Shown: positions 1-11,549 of the stretch, piece after piece
Layout: the number at the start of each line of letters is the position of its first letter
How positions within the stretch are numbered: position 1 is the stretch's first letter
Source of the DNA: Myxocyprinus asiaticus
Lineage: Eukaryota > Chordata > Actinopteri > Cypriniformes > Catostomidae
Assembly: GCF_019703515.2 (NCBI RefSeq)
Contig: NC_059356.1
Span: 20,737,197-20,801,196 of the forward strand
Direction: 5' to 3'
Length of the DNA stretch: 64,000 nt
The notes under the pieces: generated by a model
Databases searched by the model: none
What the model was told of the DNA's origin: nothing
Seen by the model: the letters and a program-made list of their open reading frames with translations, nothing else
Position numbers and translations under genes: made by a program

Positions 1-229
1 TTGTAATAGTAATTTTTCAAGTTATTAATGTCCTGACTATACATAGCGATCAGTTGAATGCTACATTGGAGAATACAAGTACCAATTTCTTTCCATAAGA
101 GCAAAATCTGTACATTATTCGAAACCTTTGGCCGCCAGTGTAAATCTGAAAACTTTTGTGCACACTATTAGGATGAAATCTATTCCAAGTTTTATACCTG
201 AGGTCCCTGGTCTTATCTCTTTTCCCATC

Positions 230-765
230 TCCATTTTTCTTTGACTCATCTTTTTTTGCCTCATCTCCATTACACTCTCTTCTCTCCTTGTCTCACCTTG
301 TTTCTTCTCATCTCATCTCCATTCTTCTCTTCTCGTTTTGTCTCTGCTCATTTCCATTTTTCTCTTATCCTCTTTACTCCCGTTGTCCTATGTTCTTGTC
401 ACGTCTTTTCTTCTTTTTCTCCTTGCACCTCTTCTCGTTTTATCACTGCTTGTATTGTCTCTGCTTGTTTCCATTCTTTTCCTTTACTGTCCTTGTCTCA
501 TCTTTTTGTCTCTTCTCTTCTAATTTTTCTCCTCTCACCTCTTTTCCTTGCCTCATCTTTTCTCCATTCATCTTGTCTCATCTTTTGTCATCTCATCTTC
601 ATTACTCTTTCTTCTCATCTTCTCTTTTCACCTCTTCTGTCTCAACTCCACATTTTTTGTCTCTTCTCTCCTTGTCCCCTTTTCTCTTCTTGTCTCCATT
701 CTTCATTTCATCTTGTTTTATCTGGTTTTGTCTTGTCTCTTCGATTCTTATCTGTGACACAATCC
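230..765 (+). repeat. long pyrimidine tract (degenerate TCTTCTCATC minisatellite)
   Basis: About 530 nt are almost purely C and T, made of diverged units such as TCTTCTCATCT and TTGTCTC. Serine/leucine/phenylalanine-rich open frames run through it in several frames, which is a result of composition and not evidence of coding. Bases 1-229 before it show no recognisable feature. Confidence 0.85.
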
Positions 766-1274
766 CAGTAATAATATTTAATGGCAGTTTAGTCCAGATG
801 TTTGCTTTCAGAAGAATCCTTTCTATAATTTTACACTAAACACCTTCTAAGAGGATTAGTAGGCTGCAGAATGCATACTCAAAGAGGGAAACAGACAGAC
901 TGTTCTGTTCTGTGTGAGGTCAGGTTGAAGGGACACGGAGATTTGTGGATGCTCTCACTTTTAGTTTGGGCTAAACACATAGGGTGGTCTGGGCTTTTGG
1001 TTCAGCAGCTTTCAGAGAGCCTATGCTTTGTGATGTATGTTTTTGTGAGACATTTGTTTTGCCACACACAACACAGCATGACAGGGGAAATGGCTAGACC
1101 AATGCCCACAGACCACCTTAGGCATCTGAGCTTCCAACAAGAAAAATGCCATGACCTGATTTCATTCACTTTTAGCATTTATTTGTGTGATCCTGAGGAA
1201 AAAGCAGACACAGTATCACTCTCTATGGACACCTTTATGCCCTCTGAAGGTATGCCCCTTAGTTCTTTTACTGC

Positions 1275-1535
1275 TTCATAGTCTCACGTAAACAGACACT
1301 TATACTGTCTTGTTTTTTACTGCAGATCTCTTCTCATCTGGTCTCTTCTTGCCTCATCCCATCTCTGTTGTTCTCTTCTTGTCTTTTTTTGTCTCTTCTC
1401 GTCTCTTCTCATCTTGTCTCATATTGTTTCTTCACATATCATCTCATCTCATCTCTTCTTTTCTTTATAGTCTAAGATAAACAGACACTTAATCTGTCTT
1501 TTTTTTTTTTTTTTTTTTTTTACTGAAGACCCACG
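1275..1535 (+). repeat. tandem duplication carrying a second pyrimidine tract
   Basis: The motif tagtctcacgtaaacagaca (from about 1279) recurs as tagtctaagataaacagaca (from about 1469); each is followed by a T-run and a TCTTCTCATC-type tract. This suggests an ancient duplication of about 190 bp, the second copy carrying a T22 run. The stretch 766-1274 holds nothing I recognise. Confidence 0.6.
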
Positions 1536-3977
1536 GTATATTTCCTGACCAAATAGTTTCCCTCCATTGTTACTTAAAGATAGATTTTGATCTGTTCTTT
1601 TGCGGCATGACTTTGAGGCAAACTCAGTGAGCACTACATATTCCATGATTCAGACATAATTCTGGGTCACACCACCTCAGGGCAGCAAGGCTTCTGTCTC
1701 TCTGTCTGCTCCCAAGGCGTCAATGCGGTAAGCTATTCTGTCCTCAGATGTGGGTGGGAGAAACTTTTCAGAGGCCCGAGAGCATCATAAATCAAAATGT
1801 AACGACAGTCAGATGCACACAGCTGGGCTCCCAGGAACTAGGAGCACAATATGAGTTGCTGACATTTTAATTACTTTGTCATACATCTCAGACTGGGAAG
1901 CCTATTTTGAGGGTGTAATTTATGGCAGTAAATGAAAACAAATCGGCTTTCTGAAAACCGGTTCTTGCCATGTTGATTAATGTATTATCTCTCTAGTGGT
2001 CTGTCCAGTGCCCGAGAGAATTAGGTTCTGGACACTACCGACGTGCACATGCTTCTTAGGCTTTATAACATGAATGGCTCCTCTGACTGTAATGAATTGC
2101 ATACAGACACGTCCCACCGACGCAGCAGGTAAACAATATTCAGAAAACTCTCCAGAGTAATTCATCTTCAATTATGCCATTGTTTTATTTTTCTTCCAAA
2201 AAAGCAATTTTTTCCTACTGTTTTCAAAAGAGAAAAGATAAAAAAAGTGTTTTGACATTATTGTCAAAGCGTATCTCAGTAAATAGATCTTTAGATTTGT
2301 TTCCCTCATATTGGAAATAGCTGGCTGCTTAAACAAATTTGGCATGATTCGTATTGGTGCTTTCGCCTGGCGGGTGCACAGCCTTTTCAACAAATCGAAA
2401 TGGCCATCCTCTTTGAATATTTAGATTACCTGCGCTTCCCAGCACCTTTCCTAAGTGGATTAACATTTCACGTGGCTCCAAACCTGCATTTTTAATAAGT
2501 TGTGGGCTGATATCAAAAAGTCCTGGGGGATCAGAAACAAGCCGTCCCATTATCTTTCCCACTGTGCTTTGTTTACCAAAGCACAAGCAGGGGCCATTCA
2601 TCTATACAATTGTAATGGAATCCAAATTAGCTAAACTAATCTTAAAATCGCTTTATACACAGGTCGCATCGATTCCGTTCGCAGCATAAACCAGGTAAAC
2701 GCTCAGCCTCTGCCTTTCGCATTTTACAAACCTCCACCGACAGCTTTACACAGTGTTGCGGGATCACACGCACCGCTATTAGGCCCTTAAATCATCATGA
2801 AGGTGAGCTGTTTATGTACACATCAGTGCGGAGGCTCTGATGCTTGCCAAGCCATTTCAGCCTATGCATATTTAATAATTAAAAGTCCATCAAGGCGGGC
2901 TGCTCTGACCTTTCAAAGCTGCCGCTGACATCTGTGAAGGGTGCCTTTATTTCCCAGATGCAGACCAGCTCGGAACTGCAGCCAGGTGTCAGGGTGCAGA
3001 CAGCGATGTAATGCATCCTCATCAGTGGCCACCGAACCTCCCATGCACCAACCCACCTCATCCAAGCATCTGCAGACTTTTGATGGATCTCTTTATGTTA
3101 ATCTCCACTTAATAATGGAATGGCAAAAGGAGCTCTAAACAGAACTGAAGCTCTGTCTAATTACACGTCGATATTGTTTGCCTCTGAAGTGCAGACAGCC
3201 CTGTTGTTCCTACTAGTATGTGCCCGAAGCTGAATACCATTTTTGGAAAGGCACGAAGAATTACTTCAAAGTGAATAACGGATTCATCCGAATAATAGAA
3301 AAAATATTAGTTTGACTGATTATCCAAGAAACACAAGGATAAAGCAACATTTTAAATAAACATATCCAAAATTACAACCAAATGATGTGTCTGTGAAGTC
3401 AATATTAGCCTAGTAAAGTGTAAACCTCATGAATGAAAATGCTCACGTGTGGGTGTAATTTCAAATCGGATGGCAGCGACCTCGACTACGTTTGTGATCT
3501 CCATTTATTGTGCGCATCTGCAGCTTGTCAAGAGTAACATTAATTAAGATACTACATCATATATTTTCCACAAAAAAATGTCTGTTAATGTATTGCACAA
3601 GTCACACGTAATGATTCCCATGTATTCATTTATAAACAAACCTGTAAAGATTCCTGAGACTTATCGAACTTTCACCTTTTTGTAGGTTATATTGATTTAC
3701 ACTAATTTCTTTTAATTTCTTTGTTTTTATTTAATATTCAAAATGCAAAATGTGGGCTTGACATTTCACAATTGCTTGGCATCTCCTGCCTCCAGAATAA
3801 CATTGTTATACATGCACAGATATAAAGGAAAATTCTGCTTCAGCAGTTATTAATGTCAGAAATATGAAGAGAAACCCCAGTTAACAACAAATTCCACAGT
3901 TAATGTAGCCTACATATTCAGCTTCATCTGGTAAGAAAAAAAAGAATAAAATAATAATTTTATTGAATAATAATAGC
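1536..3977. other. intron without recognisable repeats; possible conserved noncoding sequence
   Basis: There is no transposon signature and no long open frame with a credible product. 2640-3180 has balanced composition and homeodomain-like TAAT/ATTA words (for example tatgcatatttaataattaa near 2863). Such islands in developmental-gene introns are often regulatory, but nothing here proves it. Confidence 0.3.
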
Positions 3978-4076
3978 ATAATAATAATAATAATTTATAT
4001 ATATTTTTATTATTATTATTATTATTATTATAATTTTATTTTTTATTTTTTTATTATTAGGTTATTATTATGGATA
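3978..4076. repeat. AT-rich trinucleotide repeat (TAA/TTA inverted)
   Basis: An (ATA)n run at about 3978-3994 is followed by a (TTA)n run at about 4007-4030 and a looser one to 4076. The two runs are complementary and can form a hairpin. Confidence 0.75.
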
Positions 4077-4550
4077 GGCATATACAAGGCATATTTTATT
4101 TATAGAAATTATAAATGTAATGGTTGCATTTAAAATGGGTGTTTTATTTCGTTTTGACCCACTTCCCATCCCACACCCGGATCTGTCCGAAAAACAGATA
4201 CAGATAATTTTGCGATAGTAATAGATACAAATACAGATAATAGCTTCGCTGCACACCCCTAGTTCCTACTAAGGTTTTTTTTTTTTTTTTAACAGGTAGT
4301 CCTGACTCAAAATTCTGATTGGATGAGCTGCCTATAAAGACACTACACAAACTGTGAACCAATTGGTATGCATAGTGAAAGCATACTGCGACAGCAGGTT
4401 CTTGACAATTTCATAGATTTTAATATGGTTAGGATTGTGAACTTTAGTATTGATTGTGAACATAATAAATGTAACAGTTTATTGAACATTAGTTCCTTTT
4501 ATCAGATTGCTCTTACTGCCATTTTATGTAGAACAAGAAAAAAAAAACTT

Positions 4551-4672
4551 AAACCAGCCTAAGATTTTGCTGGTCTTAGCTGGTATAAGTAAGTCTAGCT
4601 GGTCTCAAAAGCCTAAAACCCCTCAAAAACCAGCAAAGCAAACCAGCCTGACCAGCAAACTAGTTTTAAACA
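4551..4672. repeat. CCAGC/GCTGG-rich interspersed repeat
   Basis: Alternating words of the type ccagc and gctggt (aaccagcc, ttgctggtct, agctggtata, aaaccagcaa) form a family also seen at 10478-10600 and 43225-43345. It is noncoding and palindrome-prone. The surrounding 4077-4550 and 4673-5405 stretches are otherwise plain intron; 4140-4262 ends in gcacaccccta, which resembles the end of a hAT-type MITE, but I could not find its partner. Confidence 0.6.
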
Positions 4673-5405
4673 GGGAAAGCAATAAACTACTCAAGTATGT
4701 GCATTAACATGATTTTAATCACCATACAGTGGTAAATCATCAATCGTCTCTCATTGCTTATAGCTTTATTTGTTTATTTGAAAATATCTCAGCAACTTGA
4801 GACTTTTTTGTAGAGATCTGTCTTGGAAATCGGTAATGACTGTGGCACTTGTACTCATGTAGGAAGATGCTACAGGTCCCACCAAGCTGAAAAACTAATC
4901 ATAAGTTTCAAAGCATCTCCAAGTCGTGCTATGCCTCTCAAGGGCTTCCTGTGGGCTGGTCACGCCTGAGCAGAAAATCTCTTAGACAGCAGTGATGTGT
5001 AATTGAGGATGTCATCAATTAATCAAAAAACGAGGGTGGAGAGATGCTATGCATGAGGAGTAGGAGTTGGGGCTGGAGATATGCAATCCGTTGTTGCTTT
5101 CATGTGCTGAAATAAAGGGAAAACAATTCCATTCAACCTACGTGGAGTAGTGGATTATCAAAGCACCTCGTTCTCTGTTTCACATCGGCAGTTTGAGATG
5201 GTAATTTGGTCTTCAAGAATCATAGGGAGACTGGCACCAGAATAAATTGATAATAATACACATCTGCATCTGAGTGTCTTTCCTGCAATCTTTAGTTTGA
5301 ATGATGGAGTGTGGCATGTTCTGATTAATCATTAGAGCAATACTAGATGCTTTGTCATCAGCCTATGAGTGTTTGAAACAGATAGCCCTAAATGCTGTTT
5401 TAAGG

Positions 5406-5520
5406 TAAAGTTCACCCAAAAATTTAATTCTGGCATAGTTTGCTGACCTTGATGTAATTTCAAACCCATTTGACTTTCTGTCTGCCATGAAAATAAAAGG
5501 TGAATTTTTTTAAGAATATC
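5406..5520. mobile_element. left half of a palindromic DNA element (family B)
   Basis: It starts taaagttcacccaaaaattt and continues with a tcaaacccatttgactttct segment that matches the left halves at 37528, 48770, 50714 and 52659. The right half is missing; a SINE abuts it at about 5526. Confidence 0.7.
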
Positions 5521-5525
5521 CTGGC

Positions 5526-5940
5526 CGGGCCTGGGTAGCTCAGCGTGTAAAGATACTGACTACCACCCCTGGAGTCACAAGTTTGAATCCAGGGCATGCT
5601 GAGTGACTCCAGCCAGGTCTCTTAAGCAAACAAATTGGCCCGGTTGCTAGGGAGGGTAGAGTCACATGGGGTAACCTCCTCGTTATCGCTATAATGTGGT
5701 TCGCTCTTGGTGGGGCGCGTGGTGAGTTGTGCGTGGATGCCGCAGAGAATAGCATGGGCCTCCACACGCACTACGTCTCCGCGGTAATGCGCTCAGCAAG
5801 CCACATGATAAGATTGACGTCTAAGACGTGGAGGCAACTGAGATTCGTCCTCCTCCACCCGGATTGAGGCAAGTCACTACGCCACCACGAGCGCACTTTG
5901 GACTGAGAGAGCGCATTGGGATTTGGACATTCCAAATTGA
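5526..5940 (+). mobile_element. tRNA-derived SINE, copy 1
   Basis: A tRNA-like head carries RNA polymerase III boxes: the A box tagctcagcgtg at 5536-5547 and the B box agtttgaatcc at 5580-5590. A tRNA-unrelated body of about 320 bp follows, ending gcattgggatttggacattc. The same sequence recurs inverted at 38014-38420, showing that it is mobile. It lies between a family-B half and a family-A element. The tail is lost or blunted and no target duplication is obvious. Confidence 0.85.
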
Positions 5941-6532
5941 TCCCTCATGCCATCCCAGATGTATATGACTTTCTTTTTTCTGCAGAATATCTCAGCTCTG
6001 TAGGTCCATTTAATGCAAATGAATGGTGACTAGAACTTTGAAGGTCTAAAAAGCACATAAAAGCAGCATAAAAGTAATTCATAAGACTCCAGTCTGAAGT
6101 GATATGATAAGTGTGGGTGAGAAACAGATCAATATTTAAGTCATTTTTTACTATAAATCTCCAATTTCACTTTCACTTCTTTTGTTTTCACCATTTCACA
6201 TTCTTCAGGCATATTGCCACCTACTGGGCAGGGAGGAGAATTTATAGCTATAAAAGGACTTAAATATTGGTCTGTTTCTCACCCACACCTATCATATCGC
6301 TTTTGAAGATTTGGATTTAACTGGAGTCATATGGATTACTTTTATGCTGCCTTTATGTAATTTTTGGACTTTCAAAGTTCTGGCCACCATTCACTTGCTT
6401 TGTGTGAAGATATTCTTCTAAAAATTTTCATTTGTGTTGACCAGAAGAAAGAAAGTCACACACATCTGGGATGGCATGAGGGTGAGTAAATGATGAGAAA
6501 ATTTTCATTTTGGGGTGAACTGTCCCTTTAAC
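5941..6532. mobile_element. palindromic DNA element, family A (5' truncated)
   Basis: The left part (catgccatcccagatgtata, then tgactttc and the agctctgtaggtccatttaa block) is mirrored on the right by acacatctgggatggcatga. The element ends ggggtgaactgtccctttaa. The same design is intact at 48199-48707. It is a nonautonomous foldback-type element, similar in style to the Angel elements described from zebrafish; that family name is from memory. Confidence 0.75.
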
Positions 6533-6734
6533 GAAAGCATTTCTGTTAACTGAAATAAAAAATATTTGGAATAGCTTTTTTTTTTTTTTTTTTTTTTTTT
6601 ATGACCCTAAACTAACTAAAATAAAAAAGACCAATCCAGTTGAGCTAGGGCAGATGTCAAGATTTTTACCAGTAATGACGAATCAAGCATACAGGCCATA
6701 ATGACTATTTTTTGATACTTCTTTTGGTAAATGT

Positions 6735-6932
6735 TTTTTGGGGGGGGGTGGGTTCCTTTTGGAACTTGACAGTTCCAGTCTGTACTTTCCTTATATGGAA
6801 AAGATTGGCCAGAATTTTCCTCAGAAATTCCAATTTTGTGTTACACAGAAGATAGTCAAACAGGTTTGGAACCATATGAGGGGGCAGTACACAATGACAG
6901 CATTTTAATTTAGGGTGAACTATTAATTTAAC
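6735..6932. mobile_element. right half of a family-B palindromic element
   Basis: The order cagaagatagtcaaacaggt, ttggaacc, atgagggggcagt and tagggtgaactattaattta matches the right halves of family B. A T28 run with taactaaaataaaa lies before it at 6573-6630. 6933-7304 is plain intron leading to the exon acceptor. Confidence 0.6.
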
Positions 6933-7304
6933 CACTTCAGCATTAACAATCAGCTCCCTCTCACTTAGACACTAGCCTGTAGGTTTATTCCCACCCACAG
7001 CTGTATTTCTGTCTGTAATTAACCTTACTGCTCATTGATTCTCTGCTTGTATGAGAATAAGGGTTCAGGTGCATTGAAAACACTCAGGGCCTCATGAAAA
7101 TCCTCCACACTAAATGCCCTCCAGTCAAACCCAGGGTGCAATGAGTTCAGCAAAGATAGTTTTATGGAACCCAATACACATCAGTTAAGCACTAATTAAA
7201 ATGCTGTCACTCTATTCCACTAGCGAAATGTGTTACGGTACCAGACTAATTGTCGATTATGGATTAACAAAGCTGTATTTCATTTGCTTTGTTACTCTCC
7301 ACAG

Positions 7305-7438
7305 AGCCATTACATTGGAGAACCAGCTCGTGGTGCTTGCCATTGCAGCAGTGGACGCCGGGAGGTACTATGTCCAAGCTGTTAATGAGAAGAATGGAGA
7401 AAACAAGACAAGCCCATCCATTTACCTGAATGTGGCAG
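7305..7438 (+). CDS. sdk1: sidekick exon: end of an Ig domain (about Ig2)
   Basis: The acceptor is ...ctctccacag and the donor is GCAG|gttagt. The first base completes a codon begun in the upstream exon, and the last G starts the next codon (phase 1). It encodes [16 protein letters not shown], then [17 protein letters not shown], ending in NVA. The DAG-x-YY motif marks the E-F turn and F strand of an Ig fold. Where most Ig domains have the F-strand cysteine (YYC) this one has valine; I recall the same in vertebrate sidekicks, so it is probably normal. NKT is a possible N-glycosylation site. The exon supplying the first half of this domain is not in the window. Confidence 0.85.
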
Positions 7439-7714
7439 GTTAGTAGAGGGGGGATGAATCTCACTGTATCATTTATATTAACCTGCAGGTAATGTCTCAT
7501 GGTGCACAACTGATACTGTCCAGACAGAACTATCGACCATACAGGGGAATTGTACCCCTTGGTTTGTCAGCTCCCTCTTTTGACGACTTTTTCCACCACA
7601 CTTTAAAGATGAAGTATGTAATATCTGCTTGACTAGTGTTACCAAACGGTATTGCAAAAATGTACGAACAGGTTTCCCAGAAACTTCCCACATCTGGTCG
7701 ACAAACAGATGGTT
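7439..7714. other. intron start, no feature seen
   Basis: Intron sequence directly after the exon donor. No repeat family or credible open frame is recognised in this stretch. Confidence 0.4.
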
Positions 7715-7890
7715 CCACCCCAAACTTGAGCCAGTTAAGCTGTATTGGGCTGGTTGGGATGCTCAAACAAACAGAGCAATGTTTTGATAGCTCCAACCAA
7801 TGTTTTGATAGCAATCAACCAATGAACGGCTTTCTTATATTTGACTCGGTAGATTAGCTGGGATAGGATAAATCACTTTAATGGCTGAAA
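7715..7890 (+). repeat. interspersed repeat, family C, copy 1
   Basis: It is recognised by ggctggttgggatgctcaaa, caaacagagcaatgttttga and a downstream attagctggga word. Related copies occur at 20841-20990, 33867-34060 and, inverted, 54548-54645. It is noncoding and of unknown class. Confidence 0.65.
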
Positions 7891-9109
7891 AAATGACTTT
7901 ATTAATTACTTGTGAGTCTGAGGCATGCAGATGTGTGAGGACACCCATTCCCTGAAGGGTCCGTGTGTAATGCAGTGCATTTATCAGTGAGGAAGGACAT
8001 TCCCAGAATGACCGAGGATAAAGAAGCTATTCATTCTAGTGACACACTTCTAGCTAGCTGGACATGTTTTGGTTTCTTTTGCTGTCGCTGCTTTGGCAGG
8101 TGCTACTGGGTGTTGTCTGCTTAGACAATACTAATGTGTGTATCCCCTCCCATGAATCCATTTCCCATTGGACCCTTAAGCGATTCCACTGGCTACATTC
8201 ACACCAAAGATGAATGTGGCCCAGATCTGATTTTTTGCTTAAATCAGAATTTTTTGTTAGGTTGTTCACATGACATTTTAAATGTAGCCCATATCAGACA
8301 ATGGTCTGAACAGCTGACGCTCGTTAACTAACCCGCATGTGTGTAGCACTCCTTGAGCATGCATACAACAAACTCATGTTCATCATTATAGTATGAATAA
8401 TTAATTACATTTTAATAAAAAATTTAATTATCTGCTTTTAACGCAGATAGGACACATGCTGATAATATGTCAGCTTGTGATGGAGAAAGACCGCTGATAA
8501 AGTATTTTCATGTAGTCATTTGCCTTCATATGGTGGAATTTAAATAATTTTCGTTCAAATGTAATATTACCTATGAGCGAAACACTATAAAATCAAAAGA
8601 CAGCAGGAAAAATGGCATTACATACAGTATATGAAAGGTAAGAAGAGTTATCTTTATTTATTTCATATTTCCATTGACTGGCTTGCATTCGTATTTTGAT
8701 ACAGATTGAGAAACATAGAAACTGATTTCTGAGTGAGTGACAAGCAAAGAATGCCGTTATATATATCTACATCTGTATCTTTTCATACGTATATTTACGG
8801 AGTGTCTATTTACACTAAGTGCAAATAGGCCATCTTTTTGGCAGAGGCTATTTACACTAACTCCGCCAACCACTGCTCAGACCAAACTCAAGACAGCCGC
8901 GACAGATTTACTGGTCAACTGCTGATCAAATGAAGGTGGGCATATTTGAATTTTTCGCGATGGGGAAGCTACATTTAACTGGTTAACGGGTTAGACATTT
9001 AGTGGATTAAGAGATTGGATAACTAAGTGACTCTTTGCGCTCCAGTAGTCTGGTGGAAACAGGAATTTATGGCAAACTGCACCCCCATGTACAGCTGTAG
9101 TAGCTCTCT

Positions 9110-9172
9110 GGGTATAACAATTGTATGTATGTAATGCTGGAGATCCGGGTTCGAATCCCACCCCTTGACATA
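9110..9172 (+). repeat. tRNA-like fragment inside the composite element
   Basis: agatccgggttcgaatccca at about 9148-9167 is a textbook T-arm/B box, and tagctctctgggtataac upstream resembles an A box. The D and anticodon arms do not fold into a tRNA by eye, so I read it as a degraded SINE head or tRNA-derived piece, not a functional tRNA. Confidence 0.5.
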
Positions 9173-9587
9173 CTTTTTCCCATGTCTATACTCGTATTAT
9201 TTCCTATAATACTACTTTTAGTAATAAATAAAAGAGGGATTTGATCCGGATAAAATTAACCATGGATTTACTGTAGTAATATTGTAGTTACCATGTGTTT
9301 TGGTGGAGACTATATAGTTCTGATGTACTAACCATGGTGTTACTACAGTAACATGTTGTTAATAGTAATTAATAGTAACCATGTTTAATTTTGTGTTTAC
9401 TATGATTTTGCTAGAAAAATACCATGGTAATAATATGGTTACTGTTGTAAAACTATGGTTAATTTTTGTAAGGTAGGGTTATGGGTAGGGGTTGGTGTAA
9501 GGTGTCGGTGGGACTCCAAATAAACACAATATAAATGCTGCAGTGATGCCACTATACTGTATGTTAGTATTTAAACAGGGGTGTACG

Positions 9588-9785
9588 AGTATCTGCCACT
9601 ATTTGCACTTAGTGCAAAGAAGATGCTTTTTGTTGCTTTTTACACTTATTGAAAATAGCATCTGTCGCTATTTGCACTCAACGTGAATAGCATCTGATGC
9701 TATTTTCACTTAGTGTAAATAGCATTGATCGCTATTTGCACTTAGTGTAATTAGCATCTATTGCTATTAGAAAATAGCCTCTGCC
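9588..9785 (+). repeat. 32-bp tandem repeat, about six units
   Basis: Diverged units follow the pattern catctgtcgctatttgcact then tagtgtaaatag. The core ctatttgcacttagtgtaaa is nearly palindromic, and the inverted form occurs once at 8807-8830. Units abut each other directly, so it is a minisatellite. Confidence 0.8.
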
Positions 9786-10190
9786 GCATATTTAAAGTGC
9801 AATCCAAACGAATCGCTGAACCCAACTGTTGAAGCCTGTACTTTTATTTTCTTTCTTTTAAAAAAATAATTAACTAGACAGATAAAACTCGCACTTAACG
9901 TTTTGTAATATAACAAGCGCATATACGCTGGAAATCAAGTGTGCAAATGACGAATGATGAAGTAGATTCATGTAAAAATCACATTGAATCTGATCTGACT
10001 GTTCACACCAAAGACGCATTTGGAAAAAATTCAGATGCTTATCCGGTTTATTTCCACATATGAAAGTGGCCCAGATCAGATTTGAAAATGTCAGATTCAA
10101 AGCACTTTGGTTGTTCACATGATCATCCAGTTAACAGATCTGTATCACATGTGAGTGAAAAAATTTGATTTGGGCCACATTCAATTGTTT

Positions 10191-11189
10191 ATCATGCAAC
10201 ATCACATGATGTAACCAAAAAAGCAAATGGTCAAAAACATTTCTCTTTCTTAGCATTTTTAATTTTAGCATGCTAACCGATTAGCTTATTGTGCTAATAT
10301 TTTTTCATGCATTCCCTACGGTTAGCGTGATAATTAATTAGATTGCTAAACTAGCATATCTGTTGCAAGTTACTTTAAGTAATCAAATAAAAATGTTGAA
10401 TGTTGTGCTATGTGTTAAAATTAAAATGCTAATACCATAATTTCTATGTAGAACCGATAAAGATGTTTACTTTCCCAGGCTGGCTAAGCTAGTCCAGCTT
10501 GTTTTCGAGCCAGACCACCTGAAAAGTGCCCAAAAACCCTGTAAACCAGCCAACAGACCAGCGTGAATAGGCTAGGAGAACAGTTATGACTAGGAAACAA
10601 AAAAGCTGTTTTTCTGCTGGGCTATTTTTATTTTATGTACCACAACAGAAAGAGACAACATTGTATTCAGTGTGATAGCCACACAAACTACATCAAATGT
10701 GTTATAATTTATTGTTTGTTTGGAAGATGTAGAGGTATGTGATCAGCTACAACATGACAGACACTTCTGATAAGACATTACAAACAGCTACCCCTTGGTG
10801 TTTAAGGAGAAGCAAATTCTACAAGGGGATTCAAATTTGCATGACACCGACCGAGGGAAAAAACCTCACCCATCAGTGAGTGGCAGTTACTTCCTCCCTG
10901 TGGGTTACATCATTGACCAAGGGGTAATGCCAGTGAACTAGAATCTGATGTGAGATGAAGGAACATGGAACTAGCATTAATTTTTCAAAATCACATGAAA
11001 GCAGCTTAATAATTTCAGGCTTGATATAAATGACCAGGAGGCTGGAGACCACTAATAAAGAAAGACCAGAGCTTAGCTTCTGTTCCAACTTTGGAATTAA
11101 TTAAATTGAATTATGAGTTCCCTTATGACTCAGTACACTTGGCATTGCGTTTGCTAATGCATATGGGGAGTGTCCTTACACACGACTTA
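10191..11189. other. intron with a CCAGC-type repeat
   Basis: 10478-10600 holds a CCAGC/GCTGG repeat (caggctggctaagctagtcc and relatives). The rest shows no recognisable element. 10610-11189 reads as ordinary AT-rich intron. Confidence 0.5.
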
Positions 11190-11549
11190 GTTAACACCTC
11201 TCTACAATAACGCCTGTATTCTAATATTGGCTATGGTGTTTGAGCCCCGCCCTTTTAGGCGCAAAGCTGTCCGCTATATAGGCAGGCGTGCAAACACCAT
11301 TCCTCAGAATTTTCTTCCTTCAAGACAGCGATTCATCTCTCTTCTAGAAGGCCTCTACTGCTTTGCCGTTGACTACACGAGTCAATCTTCACGGCAACAA
11401 GAAGACTCTCTGCTCCCTGCAATGCTCCGGTGAACATCACTCCGCCTCGTCGCTTGATGCTTCGCTGGTGAACACACCCCACGTGCTCCTCAATCTCGCA
11501 CGGCCTCGTCTCGTTCAACGGTTCTGACGCTGGGGATGATGATGATGTC

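Larger units (their letters stand above)
8190..10190. mobile_element. composite element with 2-kb-spaced inverted ends (hAT-like?)
   Basis: The left end carries gaatgtggcccagatctgat at 8212-8231, and the right end reads as its near reverse complement at 10162-10182. Both ends also contain ttcacaccaaaga motifs (8199 and 10003). Inside lie ctatttacactaagtgcaaa at about 8807, a tRNA-like arm near 9148 and a 32-bp tandem array at 9588-9785. No transposase is visible, so it is either nonautonomous or several nested insertions. Confidence 0.55.

Noticed and set aside
241..839. Overlapping open frames of 60-180 codons rich in Ser, Leu and Phe
   Set aside because: They arise from the pyrimidine tract in all + frames and have no domain or splice support.
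5536..5600. A tRNA gene at the SINE head
   Set aside because: It occurs twice with a shared 320-bp body and, in copy 2, a tail and target duplication, so it is a SINE.
9110..9172. A tRNA gene
   Set aside because: Only the T arm is convincing; no cloverleaf can be drawn by eye and it lies within a repeat.
9588..9785. CRISPR-like array of 32-bp units
   Set aside because: Units abut without unique spacers and diverge gradually; this is a minisatellite in an animal intron.
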